From Polaromonas sp. YR568 (GTDB lineage: Bacteria; Pseudomonadota; Gammaproteobacteria; Burkholderiales; Burkholderiaceae_C): a stretch of DNA of 64,000 nt. The notes beneath the pieces were generated by a model. It did not search any database, was not told the DNA's origin, and was given only the letters and a program-made list of their open reading frames with translations. The stretch covers positions 1 through 64,000 of the forward strand of contig CAMCUN010000012.1 of the NCBI GenBank assembly GCA_945878995.1. The letters run 5' to 3'. This document shows, piece after piece, positions 26,488 through 35,178 of this stretch (position 1 is the first letter of the stretch; every line of letters starts with the position of its first letter). Position numbers and translations under genes: made by a program.

Positions 26488-27582
26488 ATGACTACAAGCT
26501 CTAATCATCCTCCTGCTGCTCGAGCCCAGGGTACGAGCCTGCTGCGCTGGCTGGCTGTGCTGCTGGGCATTGCGGCCTTGATTTACCTGCCCTTTTTGCT
26601 GACCGAGCGCACCATTTTTGGTCACCGCCTGTCCAACATGCAGCTGTTGAACATGGGTCTGAGCCAAATGAACCTGATGCTCATCACCATGCTGGGCGCC
26701 CTGTCACTGAACTACCTGACCGGCAGTGCCGGGTTGATCTCCATCGGTCATGCGGCTTTTTACGCCGTCGGCGCCATGACCGCAGCCATCACCGGTTCGC
26801 AATGGGGCTGGCCCTTTCCGCTGGTGCTGGTCAGTGCGGCCGTTACGGGTGCCGTAGCGGGTCTGATTGCGGGCTTGCCGTCCCTCAGGGTGCGGGGGCT
26901 GTACTTTGTGCTGTCGACCTTTGCACTGCACTACCTTGTGGTGTTTGTGTTCATGGAGTACCAGTTCAAGTTTTTCAGCGTGGTGGGTATCCCCTACAAC
27001 GCTGCATCCTTGGGCGCTTGGGAGCTCAACACACCGATGCGTTGGTATTTCTTTTTGTTGCCCCTGGTGGTCATCACCTACTGGTTGTTGCGCAACAGCT
27101 TGAACACGCGTGAGGGCCGCGCCATGCAAGCCATGCGCGACCATGAACTGGCGGCCACAGCCAGCGGCATTGATGTGCGCTTTCTTCGCTTGAAAGCTTT
27201 TTCTTTCAGCTCTGCCATTGCGGCGGTTGCAGGTGCGCTGTTTGCCTACTACCTGAGCAACGTGACGTCCGAGTACTTTGGGATCCAGTTTGCGATTCAA
27301 TTCATCGCCATGATCATCATTGGCGGCATGGGCTCCTTGCCGGGGGCCTTGGTGGGTGCGGCGGTGTGGCTGCTGTTGCCCTCGGTGATCACCGGCATGG
27401 CCTCGCAAATGGGTGACAGCACGGGCTTGCTCAGAAGTGCGTTTGTGGACCACAAACCCCAGTTGGTGCAAGCCATCTTCGGCTCATTGGTGGTGGTGTT
27501 GCTGATTTTTGCCCCATGGGGCATTGCGGGAATGGCCAGCCGAATCAAAGCTCGCATGAGCGCCATGTGGGACAAATCATGA
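26488..27582 (+). CDS. branched-chain amino-acid-type ABC transporter permease (LivM-like)
   Basis: This 364-aa polytopic permease of the LivM group shows the conserved LNYLTGSAGLISIGHAAFYA segment and the EAA-like cytoplasmic loop GRAMQAMRDHELAATASGI that contacts the ATPases. Its stop overlaps the next start as ATGA, so pore and ATPase synthesis are coupled. The N-terminus carries an extra 25-30 polar residues before the first helix. Confidence 0.93.
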   Translation: MTTSSNHPPAARAQGTSLLRWLAVLLGIAALIYLPFLLTERTIFGHRLSNMQLLNMGLSQMNLMLITMLGALSLNYLTGSAGLISIGHAAFYAVGAMTAAITGSQWGWPFPLVLVSAAVTGAVAGLIAGLPSLRVRGLYFVLSTFALHYLVVFVFMEYQFKFFSVVGIPYNAASLGAWELNTPMRWYFFLLPLVVITYWLLRNSLNTREGRAMQAMRDHELAATASGIDVRFLRLKAFSFSSAIAAVAGALFAYYLSNVTSEYFGIQFAIQFIAMIIIGGMGSLPGALVGAAVWLLLPSVITGMASQMGDSTGLLRSAFVDHKPQLVQAIFGSLVVVLLIFAPWGIAGMASRIKARMSAMWDKS

Positions 27583-28331
27583 GCGCTGCTCTAGAGATTC
27601 GCGATCTGTCGGTTCGCTACGCCAGCAAAGGGTTTGCGCTGGACGGTGTCAACTTGACCATTCCAAAAGGAAGCATCGTCGCTCTGCTGGGTGCCAACGG
27701 AGCGGGCAAGACCACCTTGATACGCTCGGTCTCCGGCCTGCTGCCTTTGCACAGCGGCCAGATCACCGGCGGCAGCATACACATGGACGGTCAATCCATC
27801 TTGAACATGGCTTCCCACAAGTTGGTGCGCATGGGCATGGGCCAGGTGCCAGAGGGCAGGCTGGTGTTCAAACAGTTGACGGTGGAAGAAAACCTGCGGG
27901 TGGGTGCGGCCGTGCTGCCCCGCTCCACCGAGAAAGAACGCATGGACGCGGTGTACGATTTATTTCCCCGCCTGCTTGAGCGGCGCACACAGTCTGCCGG
28001 CTGGCTCTCGGGTGGCGAGCAGCAAATGCTGGCCTTGGGCCGCGCCCTGGTCACTCAGCCCAGATTGCTGTTGGTCGACGAGCTCTCACTGGGCTTGGCG
28101 CCGCTGATCGTCAGCGCCATTTACAAGCAACTCAAAATGGTGGGCGAGACCTTGGGTGCGTCCATCTTGGTGGTGGAACAAAACGCCAGGTTGGCACTGG
28201 ACTTTGCCTCCACCGCCTATGTGCTGGAGCGCGGACGCATCTCGCTGCACGGCACCGCCGCCGAGGTCGCCGCCAGCGACTTGGTGCGCGAGTCCTACCT
28301 GGGCGTGGCCCAAAAAGGAGCGGCGTCATGA
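27579..28331 (+). CDS. ABC transporter ATP-binding protein (LivF-like)
   Basis: This 250-aa ATPase has Walker A GANGAGKTT, the LivF-type Q-loop region MGQVPEGRLVFKQLTVEENL, signature LSGGEQQML and Walker B LLLVDELSLGLAP. In Walker B the residue after Asp is Glu, as needed for hydrolysis, and the usual Pro is replaced by Leu. The ATG at 27579 overlaps the LivM-like stop, and its own stop overlaps the next start (ATGA), so three genes are chained by 4-bp overlaps. Confidence 0.93.
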   Translation: MSAALEIRDLSVRYASKGFALDGVNLTIPKGSIVALLGANGAGKTTLIRSVSGLLPLHSGQITGGSIHMDGQSILNMASHKLVRMGMGQVPEGRLVFKQLTVEENLRVGAAVLPRSTEKERMDAVYDLFPRLLERRTQSAGWLSGGEQQMLALGRALVTQPRLLLVDELSLGLAPLIVSAIYKQLKMVGETLGASILVVEQNARLALDFASTAYVLERGRISLHGTAAEVAASDLVRESYLGVAQKGAAS

Positions 28332-29092
28332 GCTCGCCCATGCTTGAAGTCACCGAGCTTTTGATGCAGTTTCAGGGCTTGACGGCGCTGGACCGGGTGT
28401 CATTTTCAATGGATGAGGGCTCCATCACCTCGCTGATGGGCCCCAATGGTGCAGGCAAGACCACCATGTTCAACTGCATCACGGGCATGTACACGCCCAC
28501 CAGCGGCCAGGTCCATTTCAGGACCCAGGACATCACGGCCAGACCGGCCTATGAGGTTTCGCGCCACGGCATTGCCCGCACCTTTCAAAACCTGGCGCTA
28601 TTTTCAGGGCTGTCGGTCATCGATAACCTCTTGGTGGGCTCTTACCTGCAAGGCTCCAGCGGCGTGCTGCAAGGTGCATTCAAATCCCCACAGGCCCGTA
28701 AGGAGCAGGCGCAGTCGCTGGAGGCGGCCTACACCGTGCTGGATTACCTGGGCCTGACCGACACGGCCAAACTGCTGCCAGGCGAGTTGTCCTATGGCCG
28801 GCAAAAACAACTCGAATTTGGCCGGGCTTTGATGCAAAAAGCCAAGCTGGTGCTGCTTGATGAACCCATGGCCGGCATGAGCAGCTCAGAAAAAGACGTG
28901 ATGACCTCTTTGATCAAGCGGGTGCGCCGCGAGATGGGCGTGAGCTTCATGCTGGTCGAGCATGATGTGCCTGTGATCATGGACATCTCAGACAAGATTG
29001 TGGTGCTCGACTTTGGCAAAAAAATCGCTGAAGGCACGCCCAGCGAGGTGCAAAACAACCCTGCTGTGATTGCCGCTTACCTGGGGACGTGA
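28328..29092 (+). CDS. ABC transporter ATP-binding protein (LivG-like)
   Basis: This 254-aa ATPase has Walker A GPNGAGKTT, the LivG-type segment GIARTFQNLALFSGLSVIDNL, signature LSYGRQKQLEFGRAL and Walker B LVLLDEPMAGM. The signature has SYG rather than SGG, which is normal for LivG proteins. It is the last gene of the importer operon and converges on the FMO-like gene with a 13-bp gap and no visible terminator. Confidence 0.93.
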   Translation: MSSPMLEVTELLMQFQGLTALDRVSFSMDEGSITSLMGPNGAGKTTMFNCITGMYTPTSGQVHFRTQDITARPAYEVSRHGIARTFQNLALFSGLSVIDNLLVGSYLQGSSGVLQGAFKSPQARKEQAQSLEAAYTVLDYLGLTDTAKLLPGELSYGRQKQLEFGRALMQKAKLVLLDEPMAGMSSSEKDVMTSLIKRVRREMGVSFMLVEHDVPVIMDISDKIVVLDFGKKIAEGTPSEVQNNPAVIAAYLGT

Positions 29093-29105
29093 GGCCTGCA
29101 AACGC

Positions 29106-30440
29106 TCAGCTTTGGGCGGCTTGCAATTTGTGCTGGCCTGCCCGTCGCTGACGCTGGAGCTGTTGGCGGTAAAAAGCCGGGTCCAACTCCAAGGCATAGC
29201 GAGCGCTCTGCGGGTAGTTGCGCCGCAGATAGTCTTGCTCCTGAGCCATGACTTGGCGCATCCGAGGCTCTGAGGGCAGCACTTGCGTGCCTGCGACAAG
29301 CTCTGTTATCCACTGGGCCTGATCGTCCATCATTCGGATGTTGCCGCCACCGGCCACATTGAACATCCCAATGAAATACAGCCCCTGGTGGCGGGGATGC
29401 ACCACTCTAAGAAACAGGTCCAGCTGGTGCCCATTCAGTGGCTTGAGCTCTGGCGCCAAAAAAGGCAGATCAACGTGGTAGCCCGTGCCCGCGATGATGG
29501 TGTCAAACACTTCGACGTGCCCGTCGCTGAACTCGACCTCTAGGCCCTTCACGTTGCGTATGCCAGGACGTGCACGGATGCGGTCCCACACGAAATGGGC
29601 CATCAAGCTGGGATGGCTGGTTGGGTGTGTCCGTGTTTGTGGCGTCACAAACCCCCACTGCTCCATGCGGCCATGCACCACGCGGGTGAGCGTTTGGCGC
29701 ATGAAACGGCGCAGCGGCCAAGGCATCCAGGGCTTTTCAAGCCGGCCGAGCACGCGCGACGTCGGCACGCCAAAGAGCATGCGCGGCATCACCAGCACAG
29801 GGGAGCGGGCCGACAGCACGGTGCTGCGGGTGATGGTGCAAATGTCAGCCGCAATGTCTACGGCACTGTTGCCCACCCCCACCACCAACACACGCGTGTC
29901 TCTGAAGGGCTCAGGCACCCGGTAACTGTGTGAATGCAAATACTCCCCGCTGAACTGCGAGCGCCATTCAGGGTGCGCGGGTCGGTTTTGATGGCCGCTG
30001 CCCACGACCACCGCATCGAACACCTTGTCGCTGCCGTCGGCCAGCGTGACTCGCCATTGAGTTCCCTGCGCTTGCACCTGCTGGACCTTTACACCAAAGC
30101 GAATGTGAGGCATCACCCCAAAAAAGTGGGCATAAGCCGCCAAGTAGCTGTACACCTGCTTGTGGTCTGGGTACAGCGGTGCATCGGCAGGAAAAGGAAA
30201 GTCAGCATAGGCCGTGACCCGATTTTCAGAGTTAAGGTGCAAAGACGCATAGGCCGCAGAGATGCCGTTATCGTTCTCATACACCCACAAGCCACCCACT
30301 TGGCTGCCCATTTCGTAGACGGTGACTTCTGCGCCTATGCTCAACAGGTGTTTGGCTGCACACAGCCCAGCTGCGCCAGCGCCTATGACAGCCACGCGTC
30401 TGGCCTGGCCGGGGATGGGCAAATGAGGGTCCGCGCTCAT
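29106..30440 (-). CDS. FMO-like flavin-containing monooxygenase
   Basis: This 444-aa class B flavoprotein has the FAD motif VIGAGAAGLCAAKHLL (residues about 18-33), the FMO-type identifying sequence FSGEYLHSHSY (163-173) in place of the strict BVMO fingerprint, and the NADPH motif VVGVGNSAVD near 187. It may oxygenate a heteroatom or a ketone. Its start overlaps the BVMO 2 stop (ATGA), so the two are co-translated and probably act on related substrates. Confidence 0.92.
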   Translation of the reverse strand: MSADPHLPIPGQARRVAVIGAGAAGLCAAKHLLSIGAEVTVYEMGSQVGGLWVYENDNGISAAYASLHLNSENRVTAYADFPFPADAPLYPDHKQVYSYLAAYAHFFGVMPHIRFGVKVQQVQAQGTQWRVTLADGSDKVFDAVVVGSGHQNRPAHPEWRSQFSGEYLHSHSYRVPEPFRDTRVLVVGVGNSAVDIAADICTITRSTVLSARSPVLVMPRMLFGVPTSRVLGRLEKPWMPWPLRRFMRQTLTRVVHGRMEQWGFVTPQTRTHPTSHPSLMAHFVWDRIRARPGIRNVKGLEVEFSDGHVEVFDTIIAGTGYHVDLPFLAPELKPLNGHQLDLFLRVVHPRHQGLYFIGMFNVAGGGNIRMMDDQAQWITELVAGTQVLPSEPRMRQVMAQEQDYLRRNYPQSARYALELDPAFYRQQLQRQRRAGQHKLQAAQS

Positions 30441-32113
30441 GGCCGCACAGCCATGTCTGAGGGTGTGTGGCTTTGAGCAGTAGAAGCATCACCCAGCCCT
30501 GCCCTTTTGAAACCCTCATAGTTGTTGGCGGCGATGCGATCGCACTCGGCCCTGTACAGACCAATCTTGCTCACATAGGGCATGAACACCCGTGGTTTGC
30601 CAGGAACATTGGCGCCCAAGTACCAGGACTTGGCCAAGGGGAACAGTGTTTTATCGGCCGCCTCATTGACATGCGTGACCCAGCGCGTTTGCGCCGACTG
30701 TTCAGCCTCAATGGTGCTCAAGCCGTCGCGCCGCATATCGTCCAGACAGCGGGCGATCCAATCCACATGTTGCTCTACCCCCACCACCATATTGACCAAC
30801 ACCGAGGGACTGCCCGCGCCTGTGATGATGAACATATTGGGAAAACCCACCGTCATCAAACCCAAGAAGGTGCCTGGACCGTCGCGCCATTGCTCCCGCA
30901 GTGACACTCCATCCCGTCCTGTGATGTCAATTTGCAGCACCGCTCCAGTGAGCGCGTCATAACCGGTGGCGCACACCAACGCATCAAGTGGGAATGCTTC
31001 ATCGCGAGTCCATACGCTGTCATCAGTGACGCTTTCAATCGGCGTGGCTTGGAGGTCCACCAAACGCACATTGGGCCGGTTGTAAGTTTCAAAGTAGTCG
31101 ATATCCACGCAAATACGTTTGGTACCCAAGGGATGGTCTTTGGGACACAGGGCCTGTGCGACCGCAGGGTCGTGCACCACTCGGCGTATCCGCTCGCGCA
31201 CAAAGTCGGCCACGGTGTCGTTGGAGGTCTTGTTGACCATGAGGTCGGTGAAGGCATGGACAAAGTTGACGCCACCTTTGTTCCAGCGCCGCTCATATTC
31301 GCGCTCGCGGTCTTGGTCTGACACCTCAAAGGCTTTTTTATCGCTGAACTCATAAAGCGTGCCCACTTCGCGCGCTCGTGCGCGATGCGCGGGGTAAGCC
31401 TGCTTGAAGGCCTTCTGATCCTCATGTGACAAAGGGGTGTTGCGCGCAGGAATTGAGAAATTCGGCGTGCGCTGAAACACATTCAGCTGCAATGCTTGCT
31501 TGGCGATTTGCGGAATCACCTGAATGCCTGAGGAACCTGTGCCAATCACACCCACCCGCAGGCCCGTGAAGTCCACACCTTCATGTGGCCAGTGACCGGT
31601 GTGGTGGACAGGGCCCTTAAAGCGTGAGATGCCCGGAACCTCAGGCAAACGAGGAACAGACAAGGCGCCCGTGGCCATCACGCAAAAACGAGCGTCAAAC
31701 ACCTCGCCTTGCTCGGTGTGCACCTGCCAGTGCTCGCACTGCTCGTCAAAGCGCATGGCCCGCACGCGGGTGTTGAATTGAATGTCCGGGCGCAATTCAA
31801 AGCGCTGCGCGACATGCTGCAGGTAGCGCAAAATTTCTGGCTGGCTGGCGTATTTCTCGCTCCACTCCCACTCCTGTTCGAGCTCAGAAGAAAAAGAATA
31901 GGAGTACTGCAGGCTTTCAACGTCGCAGCGCGCCCCAGGATAACGGTTCCAATACCAAACGCCGCCTACGTCGGCAGCCGCTTCAAGCACACACACCTTC
32001 CAGCCCATGCTGCGCAATCTGTGCAGCGCATACAGGCCCGCAAAGCCGGCGCCTATGACAATTGCGTCCACGCTTGTATGCTGTCCGTTTGAGAACTTTC
32101 CGTTTTCGCTCAT
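30437..32113 (-). CDS. Baeyer-Villiger-type flavin monooxygenase 2
   Basis: This 558-aa BVMO has the FAD motif VIGAGFAGLYALHRL (residues about 19-33), the fingerprint FKGPVHHTGHWP at 165-176 and the NADPH motif VIGTGSSGIQVI. The start is ATG 32113 (MSENGKF); a longer frame to 32152 would run into the AT-rich promoter. It is strongly similar to BVMO 1 but its DNA is visibly less GC-rich, so the duplicate may have been acquired separately. It is coupled to the FMO-like gene downstream. Confidence 0.94.
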   Translation of the reverse strand: MSENGKFSNGQHTSVDAIVIGAGFAGLYALHRLRSMGWKVCVLEAAADVGGVWYWNRYPGARCDVESLQYSYSFSSELEQEWEWSEKYASQPEILRYLQHVAQRFELRPDIQFNTRVRAMRFDEQCEHWQVHTEQGEVFDARFCVMATGALSVPRLPEVPGISRFKGPVHHTGHWPHEGVDFTGLRVGVIGTGSSGIQVIPQIAKQALQLNVFQRTPNFSIPARNTPLSHEDQKAFKQAYPAHRARAREVGTLYEFSDKKAFEVSDQDREREYERRWNKGGVNFVHAFTDLMVNKTSNDTVADFVRERIRRVVHDPAVAQALCPKDHPLGTKRICVDIDYFETYNRPNVRLVDLQATPIESVTDDSVWTRDEAFPLDALVCATGYDALTGAVLQIDITGRDGVSLREQWRDGPGTFLGLMTVGFPNMFIITGAGSPSVLVNMVVGVEQHVDWIARCLDDMRRDGLSTIEAEQSAQTRWVTHVNEAADKTLFPLAKSWYLGANVPGKPRVFMPYVSKIGLYRAECDRIAANNYEGFKRAGLGDASTAQSHTPSDMAVRP

Positions 32114-32164
32114 GTGGCCTCCAAAGGGCTGAATGGCTTGATGCCTGTGCAATGAAAATGAATG

Positions 32165-32212
32165 ATTTATTTTCGAAGTTTCGAATAAGATCTCGGTTTT
32201 TCGATAATTTTA
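32165..32212. promoter_or_regulatory. putative operators in the BVMO 2 / MFS divergent gap
   Basis: The gap 32114-32334 holds ATTTATTTTCGAAGTTTCGAATAA (about 32165-32187), with two overlapping TTCGAA cores, and TTTTTCGATAATTTTA (32197-32212). They lie 52-99 bp upstream of the BVMO 2 start. This is one of the densest clusters of the island motif and places the BVMO 2-FMO pair in the same putative regulon. Confidence 0.55.
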
Positions 32213-32334
32213 GCTTGTTGGACCAGCACTTCAAGCGCCGCTTGTCGCCCAAGAGCCAAGCATCGGCCATTTGCACAAGCCCATGAAGCTGCCAAAGCAA
32301 ATTCATCACACTTTGATGCACAGTTGTTTGTTCC

Positions 32335-33933
32335 ATGTTTCAAAATTCACCGCTGCGCCACCCCGTATTTAGCTTGTTTTACAGCGGCTGTGTGTGCACC
32401 GCCTTGGGCTACACCATGCAGGGCACTTTAGCGGCCTGGCTGATGGCGACGCTGTCCACTTCGGCCGTGATGGTGGCCCTGGTGCAGACGGCCACCGCAG
32501 GCCCGGTGCTGGTGTTGGGCTTGATTGCAGGCTTTGTGGCCGACAGCATGGACCGCAGGCGCATGATTTTGATCACCCAATGGGTCATGTTGGCTGCGGT
32601 GCTGGCCCTGAGCGCCATGGAATCCACACACCACCTCACACCCGCTGTGCTGCTGTCATTGACTGTGCTTGTCGGTGTTGGCTTTGCTTTTTACTTGCCC
32701 GCCCAAATGGCCAGCATCCAAAGCATGGTCACGCGTGCAGAGTTGCCTGCCGCATCGGCACTCAACGCGGTGGCTTTCAATGCGGCACGGGCGGTGGGCC
32801 CTGCCTTCGCAGGTGCGCTGGTCATTGGCTTGAGTGCCGGCAGCGCACTGCTGGCCAGTGCTGCTTTTTTTATGGTGACCATCGCCATCGTTTACCGCTG
32901 GCAACCAGGTCCACAACTGCTGCCGGGGCCCACAGAAGGCTTGCTCAAAGGTGTTCAAGCAGGTTTGCGCTTCGCCTGGCATTCGCAGGCGCTGCGCGCC
33001 GTCACAGCACGCAATGTGAGTTTCAGTTTTTGCGCCAGCGCGTTTTGGGCCTTGCTGCCTTTGATAGCCAAAGAACAACTGCGCGCCGGTGCCGGGGGCT
33101 TTGGGCTGCTGTTCACCGCCTTTGGTTTGGGTGCCATTTTTGGCGCCTGGTTAACACCTGCCTTGATACGCCGCACCTCGCTGAACGCCACCACCAACTG
33201 GGGGGCGTTGGTCTGGGCCGCCGCTGTGGCCGTGGTGGCCTGGGCCGACTGGCCCAGCGCGATCATTGGCGGTGCGTTTGTGGCCGGCAGTGCTTGGGTG
33301 GCGGTGTTGTCCAGCCTGTCGGCGGGAACCCAAAGCCGAGCACCCACATGGATGCGTGCACGTGCAGTGTCTATTTACATCGTAGGCACCCAGGCAGGCT
33401 TGGCCATTGGCAGTGCCGTTTGGGGCACGGTGGCCAGTTTGATAGGTGTTCGCTTGGCCTTGCTGTGCTCGGTGGGGGTGTTGTTGGTGGCTTATGTCTT
33501 GTTGCGGCAACTGCGTATACAGCCTGGCACAGAAGCCGATACATTACCCAACCCTTCGGTGGCTGAGCTGAGCATCACACACACACCTGACCCAGAGGAT
33601 GGACCCGTGTTGATTCAATTTGAATACCACATTGACCTCGTCTATCAGGCTGAATTTGTACAGGCCATGGACGCTGTGGGCCCAGCCCGTAGGCGCAGTG
33701 GTGCCAGCAATTGGGGGGTGTTCAGAGACCTCAATGACAGCAGCAGATTTGTGGAGCGCTATGTCATCACGTCATGGGCAGATTACCTTCGCCAGCGTGA
33801 ACGCATGACCCAGGCCGATAAACTGCGGCACGAGAAGGCCACACGTTTTCAAAAAGCAAATGTGCCCATCAAATTGTCCAGGTTCATCGGTGTGGAGGCT
33901 GGCAGTCTCAGCGGCGACAAAACCATCGCCTAA
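32335..33933 (+). CDS. MFS transporter (MFS_3/transmembrane secretion effector type)
   Basis: This 532-aa major-facilitator protein has about twelve hydrophobic segments in residues 10-395, the loop DSMDRRRMILITQW after helix 2, and a soluble C-terminal domain of about 120 residues (FEYHIDLVYQAEF ... RQRERMTQADKLRHEKATRFQ). That MFS plus ABM-like tail is typical of the MFS_3 (PF05977) group, which includes EntS-like exporters. In this setting it may export a toxic intermediate. The adjacent AT-rich divergent promoter suggests co-regulation with BVMO 2. Confidence 0.88.
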   Translation: MFQNSPLRHPVFSLFYSGCVCTALGYTMQGTLAAWLMATLSTSAVMVALVQTATAGPVLVLGLIAGFVADSMDRRRMILITQWVMLAAVLALSAMESTHHLTPAVLLSLTVLVGVGFAFYLPAQMASIQSMVTRAELPAASALNAVAFNAARAVGPAFAGALVIGLSAGSALLASAAFFMVTIAIVYRWQPGPQLLPGPTEGLLKGVQAGLRFAWHSQALRAVTARNVSFSFCASAFWALLPLIAKEQLRAGAGGFGLLFTAFGLGAIFGAWLTPALIRRTSLNATTNWGALVWAAAVAVVAWADWPSAIIGGAFVAGSAWVAVLSSLSAGTQSRAPTWMRARAVSIYIVGTQAGLAIGSAVWGTVASLIGVRLALLCSVGVLLVAYVLLRQLRIQPGTEADTLPNPSVAELSITHTPDPEDGPVLIQFEYHIDLVYQAEFVQAMDAVGPARRRSGASNWGVFRDLNDSSRFVERYVITSWADYLRQRERMTQADKLRHEKATRFQKANVPIKLSRFIGVEAGSLSGDKTIA

Positions 33934-33977
33934 GATCTGAATGAACAAAGTTCATCGTGCTTTCAATCAATTCATCC

Positions 33978-34628
33978 ATGCTCCGCTATCAAACCATCCC
34001 CGTCACCGCCTTTGCCCAAAACTGCTCTTTGGTATGGGACGACGACAGCTTGCAAGCCGCTGTGATCGACCCCGGCGGGGACTTGGAGCGTTTGTTGTCC
34101 GAGGTCGAGCGCCTGGGTTTGAAACTCGGACAAATTTGGCTGACCCATGCACACATTGACCACGCAGGCGGCACGGCCGCTTTGGCACGCCGCTCAGGGT
34201 TGCCCATTGTGGGCCCACACCCGGGCGACCAGTTCTGGATCGATGGCTTGCCGCAACAAAGCCGCATGTTTGGTTTTCCAGAGGCGCAAACCTTCACACC
34301 CACGCGCTGGTTGTACGACGGTGACCAAGTGAAAGTGGGGGCGCATGTGCTCCATGTGCGCCACTGCCCGGGCCACACGCCTGGCCATGTGGTGTTTTAT
34401 TCGCCCGAAATTCAACGCGCTTTTGTAGGTGACGTGCTCTTTGCGGGCAGCATTGGACGGACAGACTTTCCGCAGGGCAATCATGGCCAGCTCGTTCAAA
34501 GCATCACTGAGCGCTTGTGGCCCATGGGCGATGACACCGTCTTCATTCCAGGCCATGGGCCAGAAAGCAGCTTTGGCCAAGAGCGGCAAAGCAACCCGCA
34601 TGTGGCAGACCGGGTGCTCAATCGTTGA
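33978..34628 (+). CDS. MBL-fold metallo-hydrolase (glyoxalase II-like)
   Basis: This 216-aa metallo-beta-lactamase fold protein has the metal motif THAHIDHAGG (HxHxDH, about residues 54-63), HCPGHTPGHVVFY supplying the next His, the bridging Asp in FVGDVLFAGSIGRTDFP, and a final IPGHGPES. This pattern is that of YcbL/GloB-like hydrolases acting on thioesters such as S-lactoylglutathione. The start is ATG 33978 (MLRYQTIPV). It lies 44 bp after the MFS gene. Confidence 0.93.
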   Translation: MLRYQTIPVTAFAQNCSLVWDDDSLQAAVIDPGGDLERLLSEVERLGLKLGQIWLTHAHIDHAGGTAALARRSGLPIVGPHPGDQFWIDGLPQQSRMFGFPEAQTFTPTRWLYDGDQVKVGAHVLHVRHCPGHTPGHVVFYSPEIQRAFVGDVLFAGSIGRTDFPQGNHGQLVQSITERLWPMGDDTVFIPGHGPESSFGQERQSNPHVADRVLNR

Positions 34629-34659
34629 GTTTTGAGGCTTGAAGTCTGAGCCAATGACA

Positions 34660-34920
34660 ACACTGTGGACAGAAATGGGACAAGGACCGTGTTATCCACA
34701 GCACAAGGCGTGTGCGCCAAGTTGTTCATGAAAGCGTGACAGCAGGGCAAGCCCGCCACGCACACGGTTTAAAGATAGCTAAGCCCTTGTCCATACAGGT
34801 GATTTTTGACTTGTCCACAAAAACAGGCTTGCTCTACTAACTACTACTACTCTTCAATAAAGAAATTCATAAGAAGATAGAAAAAAACCAGCTGAAATCA
34901 GAACATCCTCAAACCCGTCA
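34660..34920. other. putative chromosomal replication origin (oriC-like: DnaA boxes, trio repeats, AT-rich tract)
   Basis: The sequence shows an exact DnaA box TTATCCACA (34692-34700), a one-mismatch box TTGTCCACA (34811-34819), a two-mismatch TTGTCCATA (34787-34795) and, in reverse, TGTGGACAG (34664-34672). About 13 bp after the 34811 box comes CTACTAACTACTACTACT (about 34834-34851), matching the DnaA-trio element, then an AT-rich stretch to about 34908. This order (box, spacer, trios, AT-rich) is that of a basal unwinding system. parS sites lie 15 kb away. No dnaA, dnaN or rpmH is adjacent, so function is inferred. Confidence 0.6.
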
Positions 34921-34989
34921 AATGGACACTTGGCCAAAAAATTTGGTCACCGGACAACCCAGCTTTTGGAAAAAAGGCCTTTGAGAAGC

Positions 34990-35055
34990 GTTTTAAAGCG
35001 CCCACAGGCGCTTTAAAACAAGTTTTGACACCCGCCCCCTGGACCCTCGTATAAA
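34990..35055 (+). promoter_or_regulatory. 13-bp perfect inverted repeat followed by a sigma-70-like promoter
   Basis: GTTTTAAAGCGCC (34990-35002) and GGCGCTTTAAAAC (35007-35019) are perfect arms around CACA. Next come TTGACA (35025-35030) and TATAAA (35050-35055), with a 19-bp spacer that is slightly long. The promoter reads rightward into the small open frame at 35179 and its terminator. The palindrome may be a terminator for leftward traffic or a protein site. Confidence 0.5.
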
Positions 35056-35178
35056 GCGCTTCAAGCACACGCGACTTCGTCTGACAACAAAGTCTGGCGC
35101 GGCTTTCAGGATGTGTTTTTACACTTGTGAAAAGGCAAGACCATGGCGCGCAAACAGGCTAAAAGTTAGGGCAAATCC

